From Kaistella yonginensis (GTDB lineage: Bacteria; Bacteroidota; Bacteroidia; Flavobacteriales; Weeksellaceae), in contig NZ_JAUFQB010000051.1 in NCBI RefSeq assembly GCF_030409525.1, positions 1 to 33,166 of the forward strand: a DNA stretch of 33,166 nucleotides. The letters run 5' to 3'. Shown here piece by piece: positions 9,511 to 17,862 of this stretch; position 1 is the first letter of the stretch; each line of letters begins with the position of its first letter. The notes beneath the pieces were generated by a model. It worked only from the letters and a program-made list of their open reading frames with translations. It did no database searches and was not told the origin of the DNA. Both the position numbers and the translations under genes were made by a program.

Positions 9511-11265
9511 ATGAAGAGTTTTTTTAAAAATGTTTTAGCAAATATAGTGGCAATTATTATTATAGCCGCAGTGTTTTCACTGTTTTTTATAATGATTATT
9601 GCGGCAAGTGCGTTAAGTGGTGATCAAAAACCAACGATTAAAAACAACACAGTGCTTACACTTGATTTTAAAACAAATATCATCGACAGCCCTACGGAAG
9701 ACCAAGAGAGCCTTTTTTCTTTTAGTGATCAACAGAAAAATATTTTGATTTTTGACATGCTCGATGCCATTAAAAAAGCGAAATCAGATGATAAAATTAA
9801 AGGCATTAGTATAGAAACGGATGGAATTAGTGCCGGATTCACCCAATTAGATGATATCCGTGCTGCTTTAGAAGACTTCAAAAAAAGTGGAAAATTCGTT
9901 TACGCCTACGGAAATGTGGTTTCACAATCTGCTTATTATTTGGGCTCTGTCGCAGATCAATACTTTCTAAATCCAGCAGGTGGAATAGATTTGAAAGGTT
10001 TGGCGACTGAAGTATTGTATATGAAGAATTTCGCTGATAAATACGGAATCGGAATTCAAATTATTAGACATGGGAAATATAAATCTGCCGTAGAACCTTA
10101 CATGAGAGATGACATGTCACCAGAAAACAAAGAGCAACTTTCAACGTTGTTGAATGATATATGGTCTGTAAATTCTCAAAAAATTGCCAAATCTAGAAAA
10201 ATAGATTCCACTCAATTCCGCACGGTTGTTGACAGTCTTTATGGAGCGATTCCAGAATTAAGCCTGCAACACAAATTGGCAGATCGGCTAGTGCAGAAAA
10301 GTGAATACGATCTAATGATTAGAACAAAATTAAACCTAAAAGAGAAAGATAAATTACTTAAAGTATCGTTTAATAAATACATTAAATCTTATCAAGACTC
10401 CTCTGCTAAAGATGAACAAATTGCAGTACTCTATGCATCAGGAGCAATCTACAACGGGGAAGGATTTCAGGATATTTATGCAGATAACTTCGTGAAAGAA
10501 ATTAAAAAACTTACGAAAAATGATAAAGTAAAAGCCGTGGTTCTTAGAATAAACTCTCCTGGTGGAAGTGCAAACGCATCTGATGAAATCTTGTTTGAAC
10601 TGCAACAGTTGAAAAAGAAAAAGCCAATTATTGTTTCATTTGGTGATTATGCCGCATCTGGTGGATACTACATTGCAATGGCCGCCGATAAAATTTATTC
10701 TGAGTCCAACACCATAACCGGATCAATCGGGGTTTTCGGAATGATTCCTTATTTTAAAGAAGCTGCAAATAAAAACGGATTAACTTCCCACGCGGTTACT
10801 ACCAATGCAAATTCAAATATGTATTCGCCCATCAACGGTGTTACGCCAGGTGGTGTTGCGATTCTGACAAAAAGTGTAGAACAAACATATAAACGATTTG
10901 TGCATTTTGTGACAGAAAACCGTAAGAAATCATTTGAGCAAATTGATGAAATTGGCGGTGGACGTGTTTGGAGCGGAACCCGCGCAAAACAGATCGGCCT
11001 AGTTGATGAGCTGGGAACACTGAATGATGCCATTGCTTTCGCCGCCCAAAAAGCCAAAGTGAAAGAGTACAGCATTACCAGTTTCCCGAAGAAGATGACG
11101 CAGTTTGAGCAAATCTTTAAAAATTTAGATGAAGATGAAATCTCTGCCCGATTTATTAAAAATAAGATTGGTGCAGAAAACTATAAAATGTTTGAACAAA
11201 TAACCAATCCAAAACTACAGGAAGGTGTCATGATGAAAATGCCGTTCGACCTCAAAATAGATTAA
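9511..11265 (+). CDS. sppA: Signal peptide peptidase SppA, 67K type
   Basis: Membrane-bound serine protease that degrades cleaved signal peptides. With the ATG at 9511 it has 584 residues; an in-frame ATG at 9478 would overlap folK and precede the basic-then-hydrophobic anchor MKSFFKNVLANIVAIIII, so I prefer 9511. A transmembrane segment covers ~7-35. There are two tandem ClpP-like S49 domains. The catalytic Lys is K191 in HGKYKSAVEPYMRDDMS in the first domain, and the catalytic Ser is S383 in GDYAASGGYY in the second, the arrangement known from E. coli SppA (K209/S409). A terminator follows directly, so it is probably a single-gene transcript. Confidence 0.95.
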   Translation: MKSFFKNVLANIVAIIIIAAVFSLFFIMIIAASALSGDQKPTIKNNTVLTLDFKTNIIDSPTEDQESLFSFSDQQKNILIFDMLDAIKKAKSDDKIKGISIETDGISAGFTQLDDIRAALEDFKKSGKFVYAYGNVVSQSAYYLGSVADQYFLNPAGGIDLKGLATEVLYMKNFADKYGIGIQIIRHGKYKSAVEPYMRDDMSPENKEQLSTLLNDIWSVNSQKIAKSRKIDSTQFRTVVDSLYGAIPELSLQHKLADRLVQKSEYDLMIRTKLNLKEKDKLLKVSFNKYIKSYQDSSAKDEQIAVLYASGAIYNGEGFQDIYADNFVKEIKKLTKNDKVKAVVLRINSPGGSANASDEILFELQQLKKKKPIIVSFGDYAASGGYYIAMAADKIYSESNTITGSIGVFGMIPYFKEAANKNGLTSHAVTTNANSNMYSPINGVTPGGVAILTKSVEQTYKRFVHFVTENRKKSFEQIDEIGGGRVWSGTRAKQIGLVDELGTLNDAIAFAAQKAKVKEYSITSFPKKMTQFEQIFKNLDEDEISARFIKNKIGAENYKMFEQITNPKLQEGVMMKMPFDLKID

Positions 11266-11278
11266 AATTAAAAACAAA

Positions 11279-11315
11279 AAATCCCGCTCTGAAAATTCAG
11301 ATCGGGATTTTTTTA
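11279..11315 (+). terminator. Rho-independent terminator after sppA, probably bidirectional
   Basis: Stem AAATCCCGCTCTGA (11279-11292) with TCAGATCGGGATTT (11297-11310), 13 of 14 pairs, then a T run to 11314. It follows sppA by 14 bases. The A run on the left side makes it usable for the minus-strand gene that ends at 11325 as well. Confidence 0.85.
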
Positions 11316-11324
11316 ATTTTTTAT

Positions 11325-11579
11325 CTATCCTCGTTTGGTAGCCATTGCGTAAATCCACAAAACAAGTAAGGCACCAGCTACAGCTAGAAAAATACTCCCA
11401 ATGTTGAATCCTGTTACATCTCCTAACCCTAGTAGTTGACCAACGAATGCTCCAACGTAAGCACCGACAATTCCTAAAATAATTGTCATCAGCCAACCCA
11501 TTCCTTGGTTACCCGGCATAATTAATTTTGCTAAAGCTCCTGCGATAAGACCAAAAATGATCCAAGTTAAAATTCCCAT
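11325..11579 (-). CDS. GlsB/YeaQ/YmgE-family small membrane protein
   Basis: Small integral membrane protein of 84 residues in the transglycosylase-associated (YeaQ/YmgE) family, generally linked to envelope stress; the biochemical role is unknown. The sequence shows three hydrophobic glycine-rich segments (~3-20, ~28-47, ~58-78). The family signature between the first two is IAGALAKLIMPGNQGMGW. It has its own upstream gap of 152 bases and a candidate -7 element at 11630-11637, so it is probably transcribed alone and not with ftsY. Confidence 0.9.
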   Translation of the reverse strand: MGILTWIIFGLIAGALAKLIMPGNQGMGWLMTIILGIVGAYVGAFVGQLLGLGDVTGFNIGSIFLAVAGALLVLWIYAMATKRG

Positions 11580-11629
11580 CGTTTAAAATTTTTAATGTTA
11601 ATATTTAGTAATTATTTGCTTTAAAATAT

Positions 11630-11637
11630 CAAACATA
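11630..11637 (-). promoter_or_regulatory. Candidate -7 element for the GlsB-family gene
   Basis: The minus strand reads TATGTTTG here, matching the Bacteroidota -7 consensus TAnnTTTG, 50 bases upstream of the start codon. I could not find a convincing -33 partner. The match is short, so this is tentative. Confidence 0.4.
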
Positions 11638-11731
11638 AGACCAAAATGATTTAAATCATAAAAACAGATCGAAATAAACCATCATTGAATATCTACAATG
11701 CATCTATCTACCCTTCAAATAGGAAGCAATT

Positions 11732-12685
11732 TTATCGTTTTTTAAAGAAAGAATCAACGAATTCCGCTCCATTAAACAATTGCAAATCCGTCATTTTCTC
11801 ACCAACTCCGATGTACTTTACAGGAATTTGAAACTGGTCAGAAATACCAATCACCACGCCACCTTTTGCAGTTCCATCTAATTTTGTTACTGCTAACGCA
11901 TTTACTTCCGTTGCCGCAGTAAATTGTTTGGCTTGCTCGAAAGCGTTTTGACCCGTAGAACCATCCAAAACCAAAAGAATCTCGTGAGGAGCCTCTGGAA
12001 TAACTTTCTGCATTACCCGTTTGATTTTCGTCAATTCATTCATCAAGTTTACTTTGTTGTGTAAACGACCTGCAGTATCTATAATTACAACATCGGCCTG
12101 ATTTGCCACCGCACTTTGAACCGTATCAAATGCGACAGAAGCAGGATCACTGCCCATATTTTGCTTCACAATAGCCACACCCACTCTTTCACTCCAAATC
12201 GTTAATTGCTCGGTAGCAGCCGCTCGGAAAGTATCTGCGGCACCAAGAATCACCTTTCTTCCTTCGGATTTAAACTGGTGAGCTAGTTTCCCTATCGTTG
12301 TTGTTTTTCCCACCCCATTTACGCCAACAACCATAATTACATAAGGCTTTTTTGTCTCATCGATATTGCCACTTCCAGCAAGCGGATTTTCCAAGAGCAA
12401 ACCTGTGATTTCTTCGCGCAGGATCTGATCAAGCTCATCGGTGCCCACAAATTTATCACGGGCAACACGCTGTTCGATTCTTTGAATAATTTTAATGGTC
12501 GTACTGGCGCCTACATCCGAGGCAATGAGGATTTCTTCAAGGTCATCTAAAACATCTTCATCAACGGTACTTTTGCCGACAACTACTTTCGAAATTTTAT
12601 CGAAAAAACCTTGACTCGATTTTTCTAAACCTTTATCTAAAGATTCTTTTTCCTCCTTTTTAAATATTTTATTAAACCAACTCAT
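11732..12685 (-). CDS. ftsY: Signal recognition particle receptor FtsY
   Basis: SRP-receptor GTPase that docks ribosome-SRP complexes at the inner membrane. The 317-residue protein starts MSWFNKIFKKEEKE, a short amphipathic membrane-binding lead; the long acidic A domain of E. coli FtsY is absent, as in many Bacteroidota. The N domain is followed by the NG GTPase motifs: G1 GVNGVGKTTT, the insertion-box region DTFRAAATEQL, G3 DTAGRLHNK, G4 TKLDGTAKGG and the final GVGEKMTDLQLF. It lies downstream of rpmB-rpmG-DUF4295 on the same strand, but a terminator (12747-12771) and a -7 element separate it from them. Confidence 0.96.
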   Translation of the reverse strand: MSWFNKIFKKEEKESLDKGLEKSSQGFFDKISKVVVGKSTVDEDVLDDLEEILIASDVGASTTIKIIQRIEQRVARDKFVGTDELDQILREEITGLLLENPLAGSGNIDETKKPYVIMVVGVNGVGKTTTIGKLAHQFKSEGRKVILGAADTFRAAATEQLTIWSERVGVAIVKQNMGSDPASVAFDTVQSAVANQADVVIIDTAGRLHNKVNLMNELTKIKRVMQKVIPEAPHEILLVLDGSTGQNAFEQAKQFTAATEVNALAVTKLDGTAKGGVVIGISDQFQIPVKYIGVGEKMTDLQLFNGAEFVDSFFKKR

Positions 12686-12731
12686 TCGTTACATTACAAA
12701 TTAAAAATTACAAAAAATTGCCACTGGCTAA

Positions 12732-12739
12732 CAAAGATA
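12732..12739 (-). promoter_or_regulatory. Candidate -7 element for ftsY
   Basis: The minus strand reads TATCTTTG (TAnnTTTG), 46 bases before the ftsY start and just after the preceding gene's terminator. The T-rich terminator tail takes the place of a clear -33 box. Confidence 0.5.
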
Positions 12740-12746
12740 AAATAAA

Positions 12747-12771
12747 AAAACTATCCAATTAGGATAGTTTT
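12747..12771 (-). terminator. Terminator of the rpmB-rpmG-DUF4295 cluster
   Basis: Perfect 10-bp stem AAAACTATCC (12747-12756) and GGATAGTTTT (12762-12771) with a 5-base loop. It lies 23 bases past the DUF4295 stop, and the minus-strand transcript would end in a run of uridines. Confidence 0.82.
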
Positions 12772-12794
12772 ATATATTCTCGTGTGTGCTGAAA

Positions 12795-12950
12795 TTATTT
12801 TTTCAAATAAGAATCAACTTCATCAGCGTTCATTACTTTCTCATCGAAAACGTAAGCTCCAGACTTAGGAGACTTCACCATTTTCACAACTTTGGTCATT
12901 TTTTTTGAACCTGCACCACCTTGTAGGGTTGCTACTACTTTTTTTGCCAT
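12795..12950 (-). CDS. DUF4295 small basic protein, probable ribosomal protein of Bacteroidota
   Basis: A 51-residue ORF starting MAKKVVATLQGGAGSKKM and ending DEVDSYLKK. It is very basic in the first 30 residues and acidic at the end. I recognise it as the DUF4295 family, conserved in Bacteroidota next to rpmG. It starts 19 bases after rpmG and is the last gene of the rpmB-rpmG unit, which points to a ribosome-associated role. My recollection is that a Bacteroidota-specific large-subunit protein, bL38, has been described from a Flavobacterium ribosome structure and that this family may be it; I am not certain of that identity. Confidence 0.88.
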   Translation of the reverse strand: MAKKVVATLQGGAGSKKMTKVVKMVKSPKSGAYVFDEKVMNADEVDSYLKK

Positions 12951-12969
12951 TTTTTATTGCTTTAAAAAA

Positions 12970-13152
12970 TTACTTAATTTCTTTGTGAACTGTATATCTC
13001 TTCAAAACAGGGTTGAATTTTCTCAACTCTAATCTCTCGGTAGTGTTCTTTTTATTTTTAGTAGTGATGTATCTTGACATTCCTGCTACTCCGGTTTCTT
13101 TGTGCTCTGTACACTCCAAAATCACCTGTACTCTATTCCCTTTTTTTGCCAT
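12970..13152 (-). CDS. rpmG: Large-subunit ribosomal protein bL33
   Basis: The 60-residue protein has the bL33 pattern: [38 protein letters not shown] and the ending RYTVHKEIK. Only one cysteine is present, so the zinc-ribbon CxxC pairs are missing and this is the zinc-independent (C-minus) form. It lies 6 bases downstream of rpmB and 19 bases upstream of the DUF4295 gene, in one transcription unit. Confidence 0.96.
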   Translation of the reverse strand: MAKKGNRVQVILECTEHKETGVAGMSRYITTKNKKNTTERLELRKFNPVLKRYTVHKEIK

Positions 13153-13158
13153 GATTTC

Positions 13159-13398
13159 TTATTTTTTAATGAGACCACTTCTGGTTCCTCTTACAATTGC
13201 TTCTTCAATTCCTATTTTATTGATAATTCTCAATCCATGAGCTGAAACTTTTAAAGTTACAGATTTCTCTTGCTCTGGAAGGTAAAATTTCTTTTCCAAT
13301 AAGTTAATTTCAAAACGACGTTTCGTTTTGTTATTAGCGTGAGAAACATTGTTTCCTACCATGGCACGCTTTCCTGTTATTTGGCAAATTCTTGACAT
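13159..13398 (-). CDS. rpmB: Large-subunit ribosomal protein bL28
   Basis: The 79-residue protein begins [20 protein letters not shown] and continues [11 protein letters not shown], the standard bL28 opening; the ending [10 protein letters not shown] is also typical. A lone Cys at position 5 with no partner means it has no zinc ribbon. It is the first gene of the rpmB-rpmG-DUF4295 unit. The 115 bases upstream hold the promoter; a near-match to the -7 consensus (minus strand TTATTTTG) is there but is off in one of the two key positions. Confidence 0.96.
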   Translation of the reverse strand: MSRICQITGKRAMVGNNVSHANNKTKRRFEINLLEKKFYLPEQEKSVTLKVSAHGLRIINKIGIEEAIVRGTRSGLIKK

Positions 13399-13513
13399 AT
13401 CTCGACGTTCTTATTTCTGAATAAATATTTGAGAGTGCAAAATAACGAAGAATTTTTCAGTTAGACAAATAATTTTGAAATTTATTCTAAAGTTTTTTGC
13501 AAATAATCTAATC

Positions 13514-14317
13514 TTAATTGCTCAATTCCTTCGAGCGATTTTCGGCCGCCAAAATTCCTTTTCTTAAAGTTTCTTTTAAATGATTTTCTTCGAAAGTTTT
13601 CAACGCTGCTTCTGTTGTTCCGCCTTTTGAGGCCACATCTTTAATGAGTTCTTCCAAACTTTTTTCAGAATTATTGATGAGATGATATGCTCCTAACATC
13701 GTTTGTTTTACAAAAAGTTTTGCAAGATTCTCATCGATTCCCATTTCTGTTCCAGCTTTAATCATCGCATCTACGATATAATAAAAGTAAGCAGGACCAC
13801 TTCCAGAAAGTGCGGTAACACCATCTAACAGATTTTCATCTTCTAGATAAACAGAGCGACCTGTAGAATTTAGAAATCTTTCTATTTGCATTAAATCTTG
13901 AAAAGAAATTCCTTCTGCAGCAGTATAACCCGTAATCCCCATACCTAATAAAGTAGGCGAATTTGGCATGGCTCGAACCACTTTTTGATGATTGAATAAT
14001 TTCTGAATTTTCTCGATTTTAATTCCCGCCATAATCGAAAGCAACATCTGATTCTCATTAAATTGTACTGAAATATTTTCTACAACAAACGCAAAATCTT
14101 GAGGTTTCACCGCAAGAATCACCAAATCTGCCGCGATTTCTTTCAATTCTTCAAAACAAGAAACTTTCGAACCCGGAAATTCTTTCGAAATTTTTTCGAT
14201 CTTATCTTTTTTCCTTGTAATTAAATGAAGATTTTCTGCTTTGATGAGTTCATATTTCAAAAAAGATTTTGAAAAAGAGACGCCCATTTTTCCGGCACCG
14301 AGAACTGCTATTTTCAT
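13514..14317 (-). CDS. proC: Pyrroline-5-carboxylate reductase
   Basis: Final step of proline synthesis: NAD(P)H-dependent reduction of 1-pyrroline-5-carboxylate, in the cytoplasm. The 267-residue protein begins with the dinucleotide-binding loop IAVLGAGKMG. It has the conserved VRAMPNSPTLLGMGITGY block and the active-site and dimer segment ALSGSGPAYFYYIVDAM, followed by KGGTTEAAL near the end. All family landmarks are present. It is the last gene of a tight minus-strand run (DUF2199, murB, 218-residue membrane protein, proC), with only three bases between it and the gene before it. Confidence 0.95.
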   Translation of the reverse strand: MKIAVLGAGKMGVSFSKSFLKYELIKAENLHLITRKKDKIEKISKEFPGSKVSCFEELKEIAADLVILAVKPQDFAFVVENISVQFNENQMLLSIMAGIKIEKIQKLFNHQKVVRAMPNSPTLLGMGITGYTAAEGISFQDLMQIERFLNSTGRSVYLEDENLLDGVTALSGSGPAYFYYIVDAMIKAGTEMGIDENLAKLFVKQTMLGAYHLINNSEKSLEELIKDVASKGGTTEAALKTFEENHLKETLRKGILAAENRSKELSN

Positions 14318-14320
14318 ATG

Positions 14321-14977
14321 TTAAATATGTGAGGTGCTTAAATATGCCTTTTTCAACATTCGTAATTCTTCTTTTTCCTCATTTAAAGTTAAGGTATAAT
14401 CTTCGATGATTTTTTGTGCTAATTCATCAGATTCTAAAATCAAATCATTACGTTCTTTGAGTTTTTTTGTAATTCTTGCAATGTAAAGCATAATTAAAGA
14501 AATAAACAAAAGTAATATTCCTATAAAAAAGATGATGCTTTTATAATCCTCATTTGCTTTTTCCACCATCGTTTTAACAATACTATTATTGATAATTTTA
14601 TCAATTTGTGCTGGATTTTCATATTGAAGTTTATTGTAAAAAATTTCCTCTGAAATATGACTTGTAACTTTATTTAAAGTTTCCTGCTCTTCTTTTAAAT
14701 TTTTCTCGGTGAAAGAATCTACTACTCCATTTTTATATTTATCTGCAATTATTATATCCGGTTTTACAAATGCAATCAACGCCATTAATAATAAAGCAAC
14801 AGAAAATAACATCAAAAAAAATCGCTTGAAATAATAGTAAAAACCTTGAAAACTTTTTTGCAAATACGACGCATTGAGGTTTTCTTCTATTTCTTCAATA
14901 TTTTTCTTCCGTTCTTCTAAAACAAATTGTCTTTTTTCCTTTGCATTAATAATGCTTTGAATTTCTAATGAGTTCAT
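14321..14977 (-). CDS. Unknown coiled-coil protein with two membrane segments
   Basis: I do not recognise a named family. The 218-residue protein has a charged, probably coiled-coil N-terminal part (~10-38, rich in E and K), a transmembrane segment at ~53-71, a ~75-residue loop that is mostly charged, a second transmembrane segment at ~147-167, and a C-terminal helix (~169-210) with heptad-like leucines. With two membrane passes both coiled coils would lie on the same side, probably in the cytoplasm. It sits 11 bases after murB and 3 bases before proC, so it is surely co-expressed with them, but that mix of cell-wall and proline synthesis does not give a function. A scaffold or envelope role would be a guess. 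Confidence 0.82.
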   Translation of the reverse strand: MNSLEIQSIINAKEKRQFVLEERKKNIEEIEENLNASYLQKSFQGFYYYFKRFFLMLFSVALLLMALIAFVKPDIIIADKYKNGVVDSFTEKNLKEEQETLNKVTSHISEEIFYNKLQYENPAQIDKIINNSIVKTMVEKANEDYKSIIFFIGILLLFISLIMLYIARITKKLKERNDLILESDELAQKIIEDYTLTLNEEKEELRMLKKAYLSTSHI

Positions 14978-14988
14978 CCTTTATATTT

Positions 14989-16008
14989 CTAAATTATATT
15001 CACTTCCCTTTCCAACTCAATCCCAAATTTTTCTTTCACCGACTCAATAATCATCGTGGAAAAATCGAAAATTTCTTTTCCGGTCGCATTTCCTGTGGCA
15101 TTTATAATTACTAATGCTTGTAATTGATGTGAAGCCACATTTCCGATTTGTTTGCCTTTCCAACCGCATTGTTCGATGAGCCAACCTGCAGGAATTTTCA
15201 CCAAATCTGCATTCGGATAATTCGGCATTTCTGGATATTTTTCTTGAACTTCTAAAAATTGTTCCCTTGAAATCGAAGGATTTTTGAAGAAACTTCCCGC
15301 ATTTCCGATGACTTTCGGATCGGGTAATTTGCTTTGTCGAATAGTAATCACCGCTTTTGAAACTTCTTGAATCGTAGGATTTTCTATCTCCAAATTTTTT
15401 AATTCAGAAGAAATTGCACCATATTCCGTTTTTATTTGATGATTTTTTGTGGTCAATTTAAAAGTAACTTCCAAAATAATGTATTTCCCTTTTCCTGCTC
15501 TTTTGAAAATGGATTCTCGATAACCGAAATTACATTTTTTCGCATCAAAATTTTCAAGTTCCAAGGTTTCTAAATTCAAAACTTGGCAACTCACGAAAGT
15601 ATCTTTTATTTCCGTTCCATAAGCACCGATATTTTGCATCGGCGAAGTTCCTACATTTCCCGGAATTAATGATAGATTTTCTAATCCGCCATAATTTTCA
15701 CCCAAACAAAATTGCACAAATTCATGCCAATTTTCACCTGATTTCGCGGTAACCAAAACTTCATTTTCAGAAATAACTTCTTCCGAAATCCCTTTTAAAT
15801 TGAGTTGAATAACCAATCCCTCAAAATTTTTCGTGAACAAAATATTACTTCCACCGCCGAGAATCAAAGTTTGGAGTGATTGGGTTTTTGCGTATTGGTG
15901 GGCTTCAATCAATTCTTCAACAGAAGAAACTTCTACAAAACATTTCGCTGAAACAGCGACTCCGAAAGTGTTGTGGTTTTTTAAAGAAAAATTTTCATGG
16001 ATTTTCAT
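14989..16008 (-). CDS. murB: UDP-N-acetylenolpyruvoylglucosamine reductase
   Basis: FAD-dependent reductase that makes UDP-N-acetylmuramate, the second committed step of peptidoglycan synthesis. The 339 residues match the type I (E. coli-like) enzyme. Visible landmarks are NTFGVAVSAKCF, the FAD-binding GGGSNILF, LSLIPGNVGTSPMQNIGAYG, the catalytic-region YRESIFK, and GNAGSFFKNP with the proton-donating Ser. The C-terminal AGWLIEQCGWKGKQIG and the final IELEREV carry the conserved Glu. It starts three bases after DUF2199 and is followed by the unknown membrane protein and proC. Confidence 0.96.
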   Translation of the reverse strand: MKIHENFSLKNHNTFGVAVSAKCFVEVSSVEELIEAHQYAKTQSLQTLILGGGSNILFTKNFEGLVIQLNLKGISEEVISENEVLVTAKSGENWHEFVQFCLGENYGGLENLSLIPGNVGTSPMQNIGAYGTEIKDTFVSCQVLNLETLELENFDAKKCNFGYRESIFKRAGKGKYIILEVTFKLTTKNHQIKTEYGAISSELKNLEIENPTIQEVSKAVITIRQSKLPDPKVIGNAGSFFKNPSISREQFLEVQEKYPEMPNYPNADLVKIPAGWLIEQCGWKGKQIGNVASHQLQALVIINATGNATGKEIFDFSTMIIESVKEKFGIELEREVNII

Positions 16009-16011
16009 TTA

Positions 16012-16530
16012 TTATTTAGGCGTATTTGATAATATTTTATGAATTCTTTTTTCAGCTTCTTCTTTGGTAATTCCGTGATAAAAATCGTGTACAAATGGAT
16101 GATCAAAATCCAAATGCGGATAAATTTCTGGTCTTTGATTTCCCTTCTTCGTTTTCACATCCATCGGAACACTTTTTTCAAATTGATAATCGGGAAGTGC
16201 GTTACTCAACCAACCGAAATATAAAGTTTCATGATTGGTGTTATTAAAATTGTCGGCGTAGTTTTCGTAATTTTCTTCACTTAAAGAAACCCAAAGTCCA
16301 TAATCTAAATAAAGACGAGATTTCTGGATCTTCTGTTTCAATAGGACCCGAATAAAGCGGTCAACTCGCTCTGGATATTCGATGGTACAAAAATCGGAAT
16401 CAATTTGAATATTATAAATGCGTTTTTCTTCTTCGGTAAGCCAATAATAAGAATTGGGATACGCAAAAGTAAGCGCTGGATAATCGTCATGAATTTCCCC
16501 ACAAATTCCACATGTAAATTCTGAACTCAT
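16012..16530 (-). CDS. DUF2199-family protein
   Basis: A 172-residue cytoplasmic protein of unknown function. It begins MSSEFTCGICGEIHDDYPAL, with a CxxC pair that could be half of a small metal site; I see no second pair. Other conserved-looking blocks are FCTIEYPERVDRFIRVLL, LDYGLWVSLSEENY and HPFVHDFYHGITKEEA. This matches my memory of DUF2199, for which no function is established. It is the first gene of the run leading into murB, with three bases between them. Confidence 0.85.
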   Translation of the reverse strand: MSSEFTCGICGEIHDDYPALTFAYPNSYYWLTEEEKRIYNIQIDSDFCTIEYPERVDRFIRVLLKQKIQKSRLYLDYGLWVSLSEENYENYADNFNNTNHETLYFGWLSNALPDYQFEKSVPMDVKTKKGNQRPEIYPHLDFDHPFVHDFYHGITKEEAEKRIHKILSNTPK

Positions 16531-16575
16531 ACTTAATATTTTCTAGAAAATTTTCCTTTAATTAAACCAAAAAAC

Positions 16576-16590
16576 GGATTCAAAAAATCC
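16576..16590 (-). terminator. Weak hairpin downstream of the aminotransferase gene
   Basis: Five-base stem GGATT/AATCC with a 5-base loop, 13 bases past the aminotransferase stop. On the minus strand it is followed by GTTTTTTGG. The stem is short, so termination here would be partial at best. Confidence 0.35.
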
Positions 16591-16602
16591 TTCTTTTTCA
16601 AT

Positions 16603-17808
16603 CTACAAATTAAATTCAATTTTATATTTCTGCAGCGCGTCATTCAACAATTCCACACTTCTTTTCAAATCTTCTTCTTTCAAAACATAAGCAATTCTTA
16701 CCTGTTTTTTTCCCAATTCTGGATCGCTGTAAAAACCACTCATCGGTGCAACCATAATTGTTTCGCCGTTATGAGAATAACTTTCCAACAACCATTGTGC
16801 AAATTTATCAGTATCATCCACCGGAAGTTCCACCGCACAATAAAACGCACCTTTTGGTTTCGGACAAATCACTCCCGGAATTCCGTTGAGCAAATCTACC
16901 AATACATTTCTTCGATGCGTATATTCTGCACGAACCGTTAAAATATAATCAGAATCATTTTGATGCGCCGCTGCAGCTGCAATTTGACCCAATAAAACGG
17001 GACTTAATCTCGCCTGTGCAAAAAGCATCGCCGCATCATGAATTTTTTTCGAGCGTGTTACCATAAAACCGATTCTTGCCCCACACATGGAATATCTTTT
17101 GGATTCCGAATCGATGATGATACAATTTTCTGCAATTTCGGGGAAATCGAACATTGAAATTTGTTGTTTTCCATCGTACACATATTCGCGGTAAACCTCA
17201 TCAGAAATAATCACGATATCATGTTTGGCGGCAATAAAAGCCAATTGCTCCAATTCTTCTCTCGTATAAAGATAACCCGTCGGATTTCCGGGATTACAAA
17301 TTAAAATCGCTTTGGTTTTCGGCGTAATTTTTTTCTCAAATTCCTCAATCGAAGGCAAGGCAAAACCAGTATCAATTGTAGAAGTTACTGCAACAACATT
17401 CACATTGAAAGTACTTGCAAAACCATTATAATTCGCATAATAAGGCTCGGGAATAATCACTTCATCTTCAGCATCACACAACGTAGAAAGTGCGAAATTC
17501 AATGCTTCCGAGCCGCCATTGGTTACGATGAAATTATCGGTCGTTAAATCATTAAAACCTAATGTGTGATAATAATCTTTCAGCGCTGTTCTGTACTCTA
17601 AATTCCCTTCGGAAAGCGCATACTCAAAGATTTTCAAATCATTATTTTTCACCGCATCCAAAGCAGATTGTGGTGTTTCAATATCGGGCTGACCAATATT
17701 CAAATGATACACCTTTATTCCTTTTTGTTTCGCTAATAGTGCGTAAGGAACCAGCTTTCTTACTGGTGATGCAGGCATATTCTGCGCTCTTTGAGAAATT
17801 TTCGGCAT
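16603..17808 (-). CDS. PLP-dependent aminotransferase class I/II
   Basis: Fold-type I aminotransferase of 401 residues. The substrate is not certain; aspartate or alanine and branched or aromatic amino acids are the usual choices for this Bacteroidota group. I see the opening LNIGQPDIETP, the phosphate-binding NGGSEAL near 97-103, the CNPGNPTG loop at 171-178, DEVYREYVYDG at 203-213 and the Schiff-base lysine K237 in SESKRYSMCGARIG. The C-terminal VRIAYV carries the carboxylate-binding Arg. It appears to be a single-gene unit: the 375 bases upstream are gene-free, with a good TAnnTTTG element, and the next gene downstream starts 72 bases later. Confidence 0.92.
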   Translation of the reverse strand: MPKISQRAQNMPASPVRKLVPYALLAKQKGIKVYHLNIGQPDIETPQSALDAVKNNDLKIFEYALSEGNLEYRTALKDYYHTLGFNDLTTDNFIVTNGGSEALNFALSTLCDAEDEVIIPEPYYANYNGFASTFNVNVVAVTSTIDTGFALPSIEEFEKKITPKTKAILICNPGNPTGYLYTREELEQLAFIAAKHDIVIISDEVYREYVYDGKQQISMFDFPEIAENCIIIDSESKRYSMCGARIGFMVTRSKKIHDAAMLFAQARLSPVLLGQIAAAAAHQNDSDYILTVRAEYTHRRNVLVDLLNGIPGVICPKPKGAFYCAVELPVDDTDKFAQWLLESYSHNGETIMVAPMSGFYSDPELGKKQVRIAYVLKEEDLKRSVELLNDALQKYKIEFNL

Positions 17809-17824
17809 TATTTAAAATTTTCTA

Positions 17825-17832
17825 CAAAATTA
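17825..17832 (-). promoter_or_regulatory. Promoter of the aminotransferase gene
   Basis: The minus strand reads TAATTTTG (TAnnTTTG) 16 bases before the ATG. A TTG at 17849-17851 (minus strand), about 16-17 bases further up, fits the -33 box of the Bacteroidota sigma-A promoter. Confidence 0.6.
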
Positions 17833-17862
17833 AGAATTTTTTTCGGAGCAACGGGGGTATTT

